From: Rhizobium sp. 2MFCol3.1
GTDB taxonomy: Bacteria > Pseudomonadota > Alphaproteobacteria > Rhizobiales > Rhizobiaceae
Reading direction: 5' to 3'
Assembly (NCBI RefSeq): GCF_000377565.1
Contig: NZ_KB898353.1
Location: 186,001 to 250,000 of the forward strand
DNA length: 64,000 bases
A program made the translations under genes and the position numbers. The stretch's first letter is position 1; every line of letters starts with the position of its first letter. Shown here one piece after another: positions 16,476 to 25,462 of this stretch. The notes under the pieces were generated by a model. The model made no database searches, was not told where the DNA came from, and saw nothing but the letters and a program-made list of their open reading frames with translations.

Positions 16476-18125
16476 ATGACCGAACGTTCCTCCCTGCTTT
16501 CCCTTTCCCGGCGCCGCCTGCTGATCACCACATCCGTGGCCGCGGGCGCAGCGCTTGTTGCCTCGGCAACCCGTTTCGCGCAGGCCGCCGACGCGCCGCG
16601 CGAGGGTGGCGACATCACCTTTCTGATCGATTCCCTCGGCGACACCTGGATCCCGAACAACAGCGCGATCTCCAGTTTTCAGGGCCATATCTGGGGCCAC
16701 GTCACCGACAAGCTGCTCTACGTCGACCAGGACGGCAAGGTCAGCCCCTGGCTGGTGGAGCGTTGGGAGCAGAATGACAAGGCAACCGAATTCACGCTTC
16801 ATCTGAAGAGCGGCGTGACCTTCTCGGACGGAGCGCCGCTCGATGCGGCAGCCGTCGTCGCCAATCTCGATATCTGGTATGCAGGCCGCAAGAACGAAGG
16901 CATCAATCCGATCGGCCTCTTCCCCAAGACCTATGACCACGCCGAGGCCGTTGATGCAGGCACGGTGAAGGTCTTCTTCAAGAAGCCGACGCTCGGCTTC
17001 ATACCGACGCTCGGCTATCACGGCTCGATCCTGATCTCTCCCAAGAGCATCGCGCTGCCGGCAGCTGAGCAGGCCGACCTCAGCAAGACCGCCGGCAGCG
17101 GGCCCTTTGTGGTGGAAAGCTGGAAAGAGGGCGACCACGTCACGCTGGTCAAGCGCAAGGATTACAACTGGGGACCGCAGGCCGTCGGCCACACCGGCCC
17201 CGCCTTCCTCGATTCCATCACCTACAAGCTGGTGTCGGAACCATCCCTCCGGGTCGCCTCGGTTCAATCCGGCCAGGCCGACATCGCCTACAACGCCTCT
17301 CCCCAGGAATTGAAGTCGCTGAAGGACGAGGGTTTCACCATCGCCACGCCGCGTTATCTCGGCTTCGTCAACGGCTGGGCCGTCAACACCAAGCTGGCGC
17401 CCTATGACGACGTCAAGGTTCGCCAGGCCCTGCAGGCCGGCATCAACCGCCAGGAAATCATCGACACCGTCTATACGCCGGACTGGAAGCTGGCGACGTC
17501 CTTCATCCAGAGCAACGTACCGGGCGCCACCGACCACAGCGATCTTTTGAGCTACAATCCCGAGAAGGCCGAAAAGCTGCTCGACGAGGCAGGTTGGGCG
17601 AAGGGTGCCGACGGAATTCGCAGCAAGGACGGCAAGCCGCTGGTGCTGACCATCCATTCCAATCCCTATCTCGCCACCTCCAAGTCCGTCGACGAACTGA
17701 TCGCCCAACAGCTCGGCAAGATTGGCTGGAAGGTCGCCATCCGCGCCTATGACGTCGTGACTTTCGGCGAAAAGGTGAAGTTCGGCGGCGCCGCCGTCCC
17801 GACCTACGAGGTGACGCGCAGCTTCATCGACGCCGGCACGGTGGCCAGCATCCTGACGAACGCGAACAACGGCGAGAACTGGTTCGCGCTCGACGACCGC
17901 GACACCAAGCTCAACGAGCTGCGCGACAAGATCGCCGGCGCCGGTTCCATCGACGAGCGCAAGCCGCTCCTCGACGACCTGCAGCAATATGTTCTCGACC
18001 AGGGCTACTTCATCCCGCGCACGCAGATCGTCCAGCGCATCTACGTGCAGTCGCCGAAGCTGAAGGGCGAGGTCTACAACGGCGTCGCCTATGCCAGCTA
18101 CTACACGGCCTCGCTCGTCGGCTGA
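16476..18125 (+). CDS. ABC transporter substrate-binding protein, family 5 (Dpp/Opp type), Tat-exported
   Basis: 549 residues from ATG 16476. The N-terminus has a twin-arginine signal (LSRRRLLITTSVAAGAALVASA, cut after AQA), followed by the SBP_bac_5 domain: WLVERWEQNDKATEFTLHLK, SGVTFSDGAPLDAAAVVANL and GSGPFVVESWKEGDHVTLVK. These proteins bind peptides, nickel, glutathione or other small organic solutes in the periplasm. Downstream are two permeases, a double ATPase and FMN-dependent monooxygenases, so the ligand is probably an organosulfur compound. Confidence 0.9.
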   Translation: MTERSSLLSLSRRRLLITTSVAAGAALVASATRFAQAADAPREGGDITFLIDSLGDTWIPNNSAISSFQGHIWGHVTDKLLYVDQDGKVSPWLVERWEQNDKATEFTLHLKSGVTFSDGAPLDAAAVVANLDIWYAGRKNEGINPIGLFPKTYDHAEAVDAGTVKVFFKKPTLGFIPTLGYHGSILISPKSIALPAAEQADLSKTAGSGPFVVESWKEGDHVTLVKRKDYNWGPQAVGHTGPAFLDSITYKLVSEPSLRVASVQSGQADIAYNASPQELKSLKDEGFTIATPRYLGFVNGWAVNTKLAPYDDVKVRQALQAGINRQEIIDTVYTPDWKLATSFIQSNVPGATDHSDLLSYNPEKAEKLLDEAGWAKGADGIRSKDGKPLVLTIHSNPYLATSKSVDELIAQQLGKIGWKVAIRAYDVVTFGEKVKFGGAAVPTYEVTRSFIDAGTVASILTNANNGENWFALDDRDTKLNELRDKIAGAGSIDERKPLLDDLQQYVLDQGYFIPRTQIVQRIYVQSPKLKGEVYNGVAYASYYTASLVG

Positions 18126-18159
18126 CGCGCGAGACACCTGAAACATGTGAGGCATCGGC

Positions 18160-19170
18160 ATGAACAATGTCTACCTAACCTACGCCGCCAAACGGCTCGG
18201 CCAGGCTGCCGTCGTCATCCTGCTGGCCTATGTCTTCACCTTCGTGGTCGTCAGCATCCTGCCTGGCGACCCGATCACCAGCGTCCTGCGCAACCCGCAG
18301 AACGGCTTCAGCGAAGAAGAGATCGCCGAGATCATCGCCGCGCAGGGCCTCGACAAGCCTGTGATCGTGCAGCTTTGGAACGCGCTTTCCGGCTTCCTGA
18401 CCGGCGATCTCGGCATGTCGATGCGCTCCAACAGGCCGGTCGCCACCCTGATCAGCGAGGTGCTGCCCTCGACGCTCATCCTGGCGGCGGCCGGCCTCGC
18501 GGTCGCCTTGGTGCTCGCCATGGCGGTCGCCTACGGCACCCGCTTCGTGCCCAAGCGGTTCGGACAGGGGCTGTTACGCGGCTTTCCGTCGCTCTTCCTC
18601 TCCGTACCGAATTTCGTCATCGGTCTGGTGCTGATCCACGTCTTCGGCTTCCAGCTCGGCCTCTTCCGGGTGATCAACCCCGACAGCGCCTGGGCGACCT
18701 TCTTTGCCGCTGTCGCACTTGGCATTCCCGTCTCCGCGCAGATCGCCGAAGTTCTGATCGCCAATCTCGACAAGGAAGCGGAGCAGGAATACGCCGCCGT
18801 TGCCCGCAGCCGCGGCATCGGCCAGATGCGCCTCTTCGTCCGGCATCTCCTCAAGCCCGCCTCGTTGCCCGTCGTCACCGTCGTCGCGCTGACCATAGGC
18901 GAGTTGCTTGGCGGCTCGCTGATCACCGAGACCGTGTTCGGACGCACCGGCGTCGGCAGTCTGGTACAGCGATCGGTGAGTACGCAGGACTTGCCGGTGC
19001 TGCAGGCGATCGTCTCGCTCGGCGCTGTCGTCTTCGTGCTCGTCAACCTGATCGCCGATCTCCTCTACCCGCTGCTTGATCCTCGCGTGAAACTCCTCGG
19101 GGCCACGAAGCGTCGCCCGACAACGGCCGATGACAGCGCGCTCGGCACGACAACGGCGGTGCATCCATGA
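18160..19170 (+). CDS. ABC transporter permease, DppB/OppB type
   Basis: 336 residues, about six membrane helices. The N-terminal helix is followed by ILPGDPITSVL and a periplasmic loop as in DppB. The EAA loop that contacts the ATPase is EQEYAAVARSRGIGQMRLFVRHLLKPA. Starts 34 bp after the substrate-binding gene; its stop overlaps the next start by four bases. The C-terminal tail after LLDPRVK is slightly longer than usual. Confidence 0.92.
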   Translation: MNNVYLTYAAKRLGQAAVVILLAYVFTFVVVSILPGDPITSVLRNPQNGFSEEEIAEIIAAQGLDKPVIVQLWNALSGFLTGDLGMSMRSNRPVATLISEVLPSTLILAAAGLAVALVLAMAVAYGTRFVPKRFGQGLLRGFPSLFLSVPNFVIGLVLIHVFGFQLGLFRVINPDSAWATFFAAVALGIPVSAQIAEVLIANLDKEAEQEYAAVARSRGIGQMRLFVRHLLKPASLPVVTVVALTIGELLGGSLITETVFGRTGVGSLVQRSVSTQDLPVLQAIVSLGAVVFVLVNLIADLLYPLLDPRVKLLGATKRRPTTADDSALGTTTAVHP

Positions 19171-20012
19171 GCCTCGTTTCCAATCTCTCCCTCTCGAACG
19201 CAGGCTCCGGTCGGCTCGCCGCTCTGCGCCTCTCTGCCACCGTCGTGCTGTCATTGGCGATCATCGCGATCGTTATCGGATGGTCGATCGCGCCGCAGCT
19301 GTTTACCAGCCATAGCCCTGTTGTCGGCGTGCCCGCCGACAAGCTGTTGGGCCCGAGCTTCGCGCATTGGTTCGGAACGGATCATCTCGGCCGCGATGTC
19401 TATGCCCGCGTCGTCTTCGGCACCGCCTCTTCGGTCTCCAGCGCGCTCGTCGCCGTCGTGATCGGCGTCGTGGCAGGCGGGCTGATCGGCCTGGTCGCGG
19501 GTTTCCTCGGCGGATGGGTCGATATCGTCTTCGCACGGCTGGTCGATGTGTTGCTCTCCATTCCCAAGTTTCTGCTGGCAGTCATCGTGGTGACGGCCAT
19601 CGGCTTCGAGACCATCAACGCCGCCATCGCGACCGGTGTCTCGGCCGTCGCCTTCTTCGCGCGCGTCACGCGCTCGGAGGTCATCAAGACCCGGCAGTCG
19701 ACCTTCGTCGAGGCCTCGTTCCTGGCGGGCGGTTCGCGCTGGTACATCCTCTTGCGCCATGTGCTTCCGAACGCCTCGCGCTCGGTGCTGCCGCTCGCCG
19801 TTCTGCAATTCGGCGAGTCTATCCTCGTCATCGCCAGCCTTGCCTTCCTCGGCTACGGCGACCCGCCGCCAGCTTCGGATTGGGGCCTGCTGATCTCGAT
19901 CGGCAAGGATTATCTCAAATGGCCCTGGCTCGTTTATGCACCCGCTTTCGTCACGATCGCGACCGTCCTCTCTGTGAACAGGATCAGCCGATGGCTTCGC
20001 AAAACAGACTGA
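19167..20012 (+). CDS. ABC transporter permease, DppC/OppC type
   Basis: 281 residues with about six membrane helices. The marker HWFGTDHLGRDVYARVVFG is highly characteristic of DppC/OppC partners; the EAA loop is TFVEASFLAGGSRWYILLRHVLPNA. It pairs with the preceding DppB-type permease, and its 3' end overlaps the start of the ATPase gene by 22 bp, showing tight coupling. Confidence 0.92.
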   Translation: MSLVSNLSLSNAGSGRLAALRLSATVVLSLAIIAIVIGWSIAPQLFTSHSPVVGVPADKLLGPSFAHWFGTDHLGRDVYARVVFGTASSVSSALVAVVIGVVAGGLIGLVAGFLGGWVDIVFARLVDVLLSIPKFLLAVIVVTAIGFETINAAIATGVSAVAFFARVTRSEVIKTRQSTFVEASFLAGGSRWYILLRHVLPNASRSVLPLAVLQFGESILVIASLAFLGYGDPPPASDWGLLISIGKDYLKWPWLVYAPAFVTIATVLSVNRISRWLRKTD

Positions 20013-21715
20013 ACACCGCCTTCATCGCCCACCAGGACGCCCTTGTCGCGACCAGCGCGGCACCGCTCCTGGCCGTCGAAAATCTCTCGGTGTCCTATGG
20101 ACGCCAGGAGGTCGTCCATGGCGTCGATTTCGAACTTGGGCAAGGCAAGAGCCTGGCGCTCATTGGCGAATCCGGATCGGGCAAATCGACGATCGCGCGC
20201 GCCGTGTTGCGGCTGCTGCCCAGCGGCGGCGCGGCGAATGGGAAGATCGTGTTCGGCGGCAAGGACATACTCGCGCAATCCGAGCGCCAGTTCCGGCCGC
20301 TTCGCGGGCGCAAGATCGGTTTCGTGCCGCAGGACCCGGGCAACGCGCTCAATCCCGTTCGCAGCATCGGCGTGCAAGCGATGGAGGCCGCGGCGCTGAC
20401 CGACGAACCCAATGCGGCAATCCGCAAGGCGCTTATCCTTGAAACCTTCGCGCAGGTCGGCCTCGACAATCCCGCCCGCGTCTACGAATCCTACCCGCAC
20501 CAACTTTCCGGCGGCATGCTGCAGCGTGTGCTGATCGGCCTCGCGGTGCTGCCCCGCCCCACGCTTCTCGTCGCCGACGAGCCGACCTCGGCGCTCGACG
20601 TCACCATCCAGAAACGGATCCTCGATCTGCTGTCTCGCCTGCAGCACGAGCTCGACATCAGCCTCCTCCTCATCACCCACGACCTGGCGATCGCCGCCGA
20701 GCGCGCGGATTCGCTGGTCGTCCTGAAGAACGGTACCGTGCAGGAAGCGGGCAGGACATCGACGGTCTTCGCCGCGCCGGCATCCGACTATGCCCGCAAG
20801 CTGCATGCCGACGTCCCGGCCCTCAATCCGAACCGCTACGCCAGGCTTCGCGACCCCGGCCTCGCGCTTCTCAAGGACAGCAGCCGCGCGCCGAAAATTA
20901 CCGTCGGCGGCGTGACGAAGCGGTTCACGGTCGACGGCAAGACGCTGACGGCGGTGGACGACATCTCCTTCGAGGTTCCCGCTGGAACTACGCATGCGCT
21001 GGTCGGCGAATCCGGCTCCGGCAAGACGACCACCATCCGGCTGCTTCTCGGACTGGAGGAGCCCGACAGCGGCGCGATCACCGTCGCCGGCGAAACGGTG
21101 ACCGGTCAAAGCCGGACCGCGCTGCGCTCCGTGTGGCGCCACCTGCAGCTCGTCTACCAGAACCCGTTCACCTCGCTTGACCCGACCTGGAAGGTCGAGC
21201 ACCTCGTTCGCGAACCGCTCGACAGGTTCAAGATCGGCACGTCTGGGGAGCGCGACCTTCGCGTTCGCGAGGCCCTGGCCGATGTCGGGCTTGGCGAACA
21301 TCTGCTGGGCCGCAAGCCGGGCGCACTGTCCGGCGGCCAGCGCCAGCGTGTTGCGATCGCCAGATCTCTGGTGCTGAGGCCTGATGTCATCGTGCTCGAC
21401 GAACCCACCTCCGCGCTCGACGTCAGCGTCCAGGCCGATATCGTCGAGGTGCTTTTGTCGCTGCAGGCAAAGCTTGGCCTGACCTATGTCTTCGTCTCGC
21501 ACGATCTGGCTCTGGTCCGCCAGCTCGCGCACTCCGTCTCGGTCATGCGGCAGGGCCGTATTGTCGAGCATGGAACGGTCGCCGAGATCTTCGGCGCGCC
21601 GAAGGATCCCTACACCGCGTCCCTGCTGGAATCGATCCCCGCGGGGATCGCCGAAGCCGCCCCCGCGCCGCGCGGCAAGCTCCGGCAAGTCAAGCGTCAG
21701 GAGCAAATCGCATGA
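19991..21715 (+). CDS. ABC transporter ATP-binding protein with two fused ATPase domains (DppDF/GsiA type)
   Basis: 574 residues with two complete ATPase modules in one chain. First: Walker A GESGSGKST, signature LSGGMLQRV, Walker B LLVADEPTSALD. Second: GESGSGKTT, LSGGQRQRV, VIVLDEPTSALD. It therefore supplies both nucleotide sites for the DppBC-type permease pair, as in GsiA-like glutathione or peptide importers. The start at 19991 lies inside the permease gene; its stop overlaps the next start by four bases. Confidence 0.93.
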   Translation: MASQNRLNTAFIAHQDALVATSAAPLLAVENLSVSYGRQEVVHGVDFELGQGKSLALIGESGSGKSTIARAVLRLLPSGGAANGKIVFGGKDILAQSERQFRPLRGRKIGFVPQDPGNALNPVRSIGVQAMEAAALTDEPNAAIRKALILETFAQVGLDNPARVYESYPHQLSGGMLQRVLIGLAVLPRPTLLVADEPTSALDVTIQKRILDLLSRLQHELDISLLLITHDLAIAAERADSLVVLKNGTVQEAGRTSTVFAAPASDYARKLHADVPALNPNRYARLRDPGLALLKDSSRAPKITVGGVTKRFTVDGKTLTAVDDISFEVPAGTTHALVGESGSGKTTTIRLLLGLEEPDSGAITVAGETVTGQSRTALRSVWRHLQLVYQNPFTSLDPTWKVEHLVREPLDRFKIGTSGERDLRVREALADVGLGEHLLGRKPGALSGGQRQRVAIARSLVLRPDVIVLDEPTSALDVSVQADIVEVLLSLQAKLGLTYVFVSHDLALVRQLAHSVSVMRQGRIVEHGTVAEIFGAPKDPYTASLLESIPAGIAEAAPAPRGKLRQVKRQEQIA

Positions 21716-22794
21716 CCATCGCCGCATCCGCCAACACTGTGCCTGTAGGCTTCCGGCCGAAGCAACGGCTGGGTTTCAACACGCGCGTGTCGTTCAGCGA
21801 CGACACCGGGCCGGCGCGGGGCCTGAAGGATGGTATCGAGCTGTTCAGGCAGGCCGAGGCGCTCGGCTACCAATCGGGCTGGGCCTACCAACGGCACTTC
21901 GACCACTATCTGTCCTCGCCGCTTCCGTTCTTTGCCGCCGCCGGCCAGCACACCAGCCGCATCACGCTAGGCTCGGCGGTGATCCCGATGCGCTACCAGG
22001 ACCCGATCCTGCTTGCCGAAGCGGCGAGCACCACGGATCTCCTGATCGGCGGCCGGCTGGAGCTCGCGATCTCCACCGGCGCGAACGCCGCCTTCGACGC
22101 CGTGTTCGGGACCACCGACACCGATGCGCGCACCGAAGCCAAGCGCCGCCAGGCACGGTTTCTCGCGGCGATCTCGGGCGAGGTGCTTCATACGGTGACC
22201 GAAGCAGGCCAGGGTGCCCCTGAAGGCGCCGAGCTGCGGGTGACGCCGCACAGTCCGACATTGCGGGCGCGTATCCGCCAGGGCTCGGCGAGCCTGAGCT
22301 CGGCCGTGCAGGCAGCGGAACTCGGCATCGGCCTGATCTCGGGAACCGTGCTGCACGATCTCGACGAGGGCGAGACCTTCGGCCAGTACCAGGCCCGGAT
22401 CATCGAAGCCTACCGGTCGACCTGGCGCAGGCTCTGGAAGACCGAACCGCCTCCGGTCGCCGTCGCAGCCTCGATCCTTGTCGGAACCAGCGCCGAACTG
22501 CGCGAGAAATACGCCGCCTACGATCTCGAGCGGCGAACCAAGGGCATTGCCGCATCGCGCCCCAACGGCGCGCTCGCGCCGCCGACCCAACCCGCCAATC
22601 TCAGGATCTCGCCGGTGTTTCAAGGCTCGCCCGACGAGGTGATCGACGCCGTCTTCAACGACCCAGGCCTTGCGGCCGCCGATGAGCTGGTGCTGTTTCT
22701 TCCCCCCTCCTTCGGCCTTGCCGACAACATCAAGCTGTTGACCGACCTTTCCCGCACGGTCGCGCCAGCGCTTGGCTGGACGCCCAGCTTTTAG
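21712..22794 (+). CDS. Luciferase-like (LLM class) flavin-dependent monooxygenase
   Basis: 360 residues of the bacterial luciferase TIM-barrel family, which uses reduced FMN and oxygen. Markers: the RLGFNTRVSF start, SGWAYQRHFDHYLSSPLPFFAAAGQHTSRITLGSAVIPMRYQDP in two parts, then AASTTDLLIGGRLELAISTG. Coupling to the transporter (4-bp overlap) suggests it attacks the imported compound, for example cleaving C-S in a sulfonate, sulfone or thioether. It is a different subgroup from the SsuD-like enzyme downstream. Confidence 0.85.
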   Translation: MTIAASANTVPVGFRPKQRLGFNTRVSFSDDTGPARGLKDGIELFRQAEALGYQSGWAYQRHFDHYLSSPLPFFAAAGQHTSRITLGSAVIPMRYQDPILLAEAASTTDLLIGGRLELAISTGANAAFDAVFGTTDTDARTEAKRRQARFLAAISGEVLHTVTEAGQGAPEGAELRVTPHSPTLRARIRQGSASLSSAVQAAELGIGLISGTVLHDLDEGETFGQYQARIIEAYRSTWRRLWKTEPPPVAVAASILVGTSAELREKYAAYDLERRTKGIAASRPNGALAPPTQPANLRISPVFQGSPDEVIDAVFNDPGLAAADELVLFLPPSFGLADNIKLLTDLSRTVAPALGWTPSF

Positions 22795-22849
22795 CCCAGG
22801 CAGAACACACATCACGACCACCGCCTTCACTCAAAGCCGCACGGCAGCA

Positions 22850-22880
22850 AAATATTCTATCTTTTCTATAGAAATAGAAA
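22850..22880. promoter_or_regulatory. Shared 31-bp motif, copy B, upstream of the monooxygenase operon
   Basis: Second copy of the AT-rich motif at 16173-16203, in the 156-bp gap before the SsuD-like gene. It contains TTCTATAGAA and two ATAGAAA steps. Its presence in both long gaps of the locus argues that the two halves are separate transcription units under common control. Confidence 0.55.
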
Positions 22881-22950
22881 TGCCTCTCTTCATTCTCAAT
22901 TCGCCACTGCTTAACGTCCAAGCACTGGCCGTCACCATCAAGGAGCTCCC

Positions 22951-24054
22951 ATGACTGCGGAATTCATCAGCGTAAGCTTTCCAAACGCGTCGAACGACCT
23001 GCACCCGCTGCCGGATGCGCCCGTCGACCCGCTCTTTCTGGAACGCTACGCACGCGCCCTTGACGACTACGGCTTCAACTACACCCTTATCCCCTACTCC
23101 TCATCGTCCTTCGATCCCTTCACGCTCGGCGCCACGGTGCTGGCGCATACCAAGAACATCAAGATCATTGTCGCGCTGAGGCCGAACACGGTCTATCCGA
23201 CCGTGGCGGCGAAATCGCTCGCGACGCTCGATCAGCTGAGCGGCGGCCGCGTGGTCGTCCACTTCATTGCCGGCGGTAGCGACGATGAGCAGGCGCGTGA
23301 AGGCGACTTCCTCAATAAGGAAGAGCGCTATGAGCGGCAGGAAGAGTATATTCGCATCTTGCGCCTTGCCTGGACATCGAAGGAACCCTTCGACTTCGAC
23401 GGGAAATACTATCAGTTCAAGCAGTTCCGCAGCGCCGTTCGTCCCACCAACGGTCTCATCCCGATCTCGCTCGGCGGTTCCTCGGATGCGGCCTATCGCA
23501 TCGGCGGCTCGCTCTGCGACATCTTCGGGCTCTGGGGAGAGCCGCTCAAGGAAACCAAACAACAGATCGACCGGATTTACGCCGAAGCCGTGAAGGCCGG
23601 CCGCACGGATCGTCCCCGCATCTGGGTCACCTTCCGCCCGATCGTCGCCGAAACCGACGAACTCGCCTGGGAGAAGGCCCACAAGGTTCTCGATCAGCTG
23701 ACCGCCAACCGCCAGAAGGGCCTGGCGCGCGCGCCGATCAACGCGACGCCGCCAGCCAATGTGGGCTCGCAGCGCCTGCTCGATATCGCTGCTCGCGGCG
23801 ACGTGCATGACCGCGCGCTCTGGTATCCGACGGTGACCGCCACGAATGCAAGCGGCGCGACCACCGCGCTCGTGGGTTCGCCGCGCACCATCGCGGATTC
23901 GATCCTCGACTATATCGACCTCGGCGCCGACCTGATCTCGATCCGTGGCTATGACAATTTCAACGATGCGGTCGACTACGGGCGCTACATCCTGCCGCTG
24001 GTGCGCGAGGGCATCCGCGAGCGGGAAAACGCCAAGAAGAAGAACGCCGCATGA
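22951..24054 (+). CDS. FMNH2-dependent alkanesulfonate monooxygenase, SsuD-like
   Basis: 367 residues. Luciferase-fold enzyme resembling SsuD/MsuD: TLIPYSSSSFDPFTLGATVLAHT, VALRPNTVYPTVAAKSLATLDQ, then SGGRVVVHFIAGGSDDEQAREGD. SsuD-type enzymes oxidise alkanesulfonates to the aldehyde plus sulfite using reduced flavin from a partner reductase. That reductase is probably the MsuE-like gene 1.4 kb downstream. An AGGAGC-type ribosome-binding site precedes the ATG. Other LLM substrates (methanesulfonate, dimethyl sulfone) are possible. Confidence 0.88.
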   Translation: MTAEFISVSFPNASNDLHPLPDAPVDPLFLERYARALDDYGFNYTLIPYSSSSFDPFTLGATVLAHTKNIKIIVALRPNTVYPTVAAKSLATLDQLSGGRVVVHFIAGGSDDEQAREGDFLNKEERYERQEEYIRILRLAWTSKEPFDFDGKYYQFKQFRSAVRPTNGLIPISLGGSSDAAYRIGGSLCDIFGLWGEPLKETKQQIDRIYAEAVKAGRTDRPRIWVTFRPIVAETDELAWEKAHKVLDQLTANRQKGLARAPINATPPANVGSQRLLDIAARGDVHDRALWYPTVTATNASGATTALVGSPRTIADSILDYIDLGADLISIRGYDNFNDAVDYGRYILPLVREGIRERENAKKKNAA

Positions 24055-24059
24055 TGCAT

Positions 24060-24085
24060 GCGGTCCGGCTACAGCGCCGGACCGC
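24060..24085 (+). other. Intercistronic stem-loop 1
   Basis: GCGGTCCGG and CCGGACCGC form a perfect 9-bp stem with an 8-nt loop, six bases after the SsuD-like stop codon. No T-tract follows, so it is more likely an mRNA-stabilising or processing hairpin than a terminator. Confidence 0.55.
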
Positions 24086-24109
24086 AGCTCTTTCAGCGTC
24101 CGCCTTAAA

Positions 24110-24137
24110 AGCATCCTCACGAGATATCGAGGATGCT
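24110..24137 (+). other. Intercistronic stem-loop 2
   Basis: AGCATCCTC and GAGGATGCT form a perfect 9-bp stem with a 10-nt loop, ending 24 bases before the next start codon. With stem-loop 1 it fills the 107-base gap, which supports placing the downstream start at 24162 rather than at an earlier in-frame ATG. Confidence 0.55.
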
Positions 24138-24161
24138 CTCCGACAGCCAGAAGGCCTCAGC

Positions 24162-25343
24162 ATGCCCTATAACCAGATCGCCCTTGATGACACTGTACGG
24201 ATCCTCGCGGAAGCCGCACCCGAAGCCGATCAGACGGGCCAGTTCCCCTGGACCGGCATTCGTGCCGTCCATGAAGCCGGACTGCTCGAAAGCACGGTTT
24301 CCAGCCGCTATGGCGGCAAAGGCGGTACGCTGAGCGATGCCGCCCATATCCTCGCGGCACTTGGCCGGGGCGATCCATCAGTTGCCTTGATCAGCGCCAT
24401 GACGATCTTCAATCATCTCGGCCAGGCGACCAAGAGCCACTGGCCTGACGATCTCTATCGGCGTCTGCTGGCCGAGGCGAAGGAGCGTCCGCTGCTCCTC
24501 AATGCCGCACGCGTCGAGCCGGAACTCGGCTCGCCCGCCCGCGGCGGCCTTCCCGCCACCGTCGCCCGCCGCACGCCAAACGGCTGGGCAATCACCGGCC
24601 GCAAGCGTTTCGTGACGGGCGCGCATGGGCTAACCCATTTCCTCGTCTGGGCGCACACGGACGAGCTTTCCGCCCGCGTCGGGACATTCGTTGTTCCGAA
24701 CGGTCTGCCGGGTATTCGCATCATCGAAAACTGGAAGAGCCTCGGCATGCGCGCAACGGGCTCGCATGACGTCGAATATATCGATGTCGAGGTTCCCGCG
24801 GAAAACGCGCTGGAACTGGTCGACCCGTCGGTCGCCCAGCAGGATAACCGCGCTCACGCCGCGATGAACCTCGCGCTGACCGCGATCTATCTCGGCGCCG
24901 CCGAAGCCGCGCAATCGGCCTTCATCCGCTTTGCGCATGAACGCATTCCCACCAACCTCGGCCACCCGATCGCGCGGACAGAGAGGTTCGTCACTCTCTC
25001 GGGCGAAATCGACCTTCTCGTTTCCGGCGCCCGCGAGCTCATCTTCGGCGCACTGGCATCGACGGATGGCGCTGCCGAAAGACTGATCCGGGCCCGCCTG
25101 ATCGCCGGCCGCCAGCTGCCCGAGGCGGTCCAGCTCGCCGTGCGCGGCCTTGGAAACCCTGGTCTCAATGCCGATCTCGGCATCGAGCGGCATTTCCGGG
25201 ACGTTCAATCGGTGCTGGTCCATGCGCCGCAGGAGGACACGTCGATCTCGATGCTGGGCCGCGCCGCCTATCAGAAATGGGACGCCGAGGAGGCCGCTCG
25301 CTTGGAGCGCTCCCCGGCCGTACCGGTGCTCAAGACGGCATAG
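24162..25343 (+). CDS. Acyl-CoA dehydrogenase-fold flavoprotein, SfnB/DszC-like
   Basis: 393 residues from ATG 24162, chosen because AGAAGG precedes it at good spacing and because the earlier in-frame ATG (24051) would translate through two stem-loops. The fold is acyl-CoA dehydrogenase-like (ESTVSSRYGGKGGTLSDAAHIL; ITGRKRFVTGAHG; GMRATGSHDVEY). In sulfur-scavenging loci such proteins are usually reduced-flavin-dependent monooxygenases like DszC or SfnB rather than true acyl-CoA dehydrogenases. The catalytic Glu of the latter is not evident. Confidence 0.85.
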   Translation: MPYNQIALDDTVRILAEAAPEADQTGQFPWTGIRAVHEAGLLESTVSSRYGGKGGTLSDAAHILAALGRGDPSVALISAMTIFNHLGQATKSHWPDDLYRRLLAEAKERPLLLNAARVEPELGSPARGGLPATVARRTPNGWAITGRKRFVTGAHGLTHFLVWAHTDELSARVGTFVVPNGLPGIRIIENWKSLGMRATGSHDVEYIDVEVPAENALELVDPSVAQQDNRAHAAMNLALTAIYLGAAEAAQSAFIRFAHERIPTNLGHPIARTERFVTLSGEIDLLVSGARELIFGALASTDGAAERLIRARLIAGRQLPEAVQLAVRGLGNPGLNADLGIERHFRDVQSVLVHAPQEDTSISMLGRAAYQKWDAEEAARLERSPAVPVLKTA

Positions 25344-25462
25344 CGAGAGGCCCTCGCGGCATCTCGATATCCTCCTGCACCTGAAACATCTGCATGTGCG
25401 GACCGGCATTCAGGCCAGTCGCACCCCTCGAATAAGCGGGAAGGCCCGTGAAAGGAACTTTG

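Noticed and set aside
16470..18167. 565-codon open frame antisense to the substrate-binding protein gene
   Set aside because: Shadow frame without motifs; the plus-strand frame has a Tat signal and the family 5 binding-protein fold.
24051..24161. Upstream in-frame start for the DszC-like gene
   Set aside because: It would add 37 residues translated from two perfect stem-loops; the ATG at 24162 has a good ribosome-binding site.
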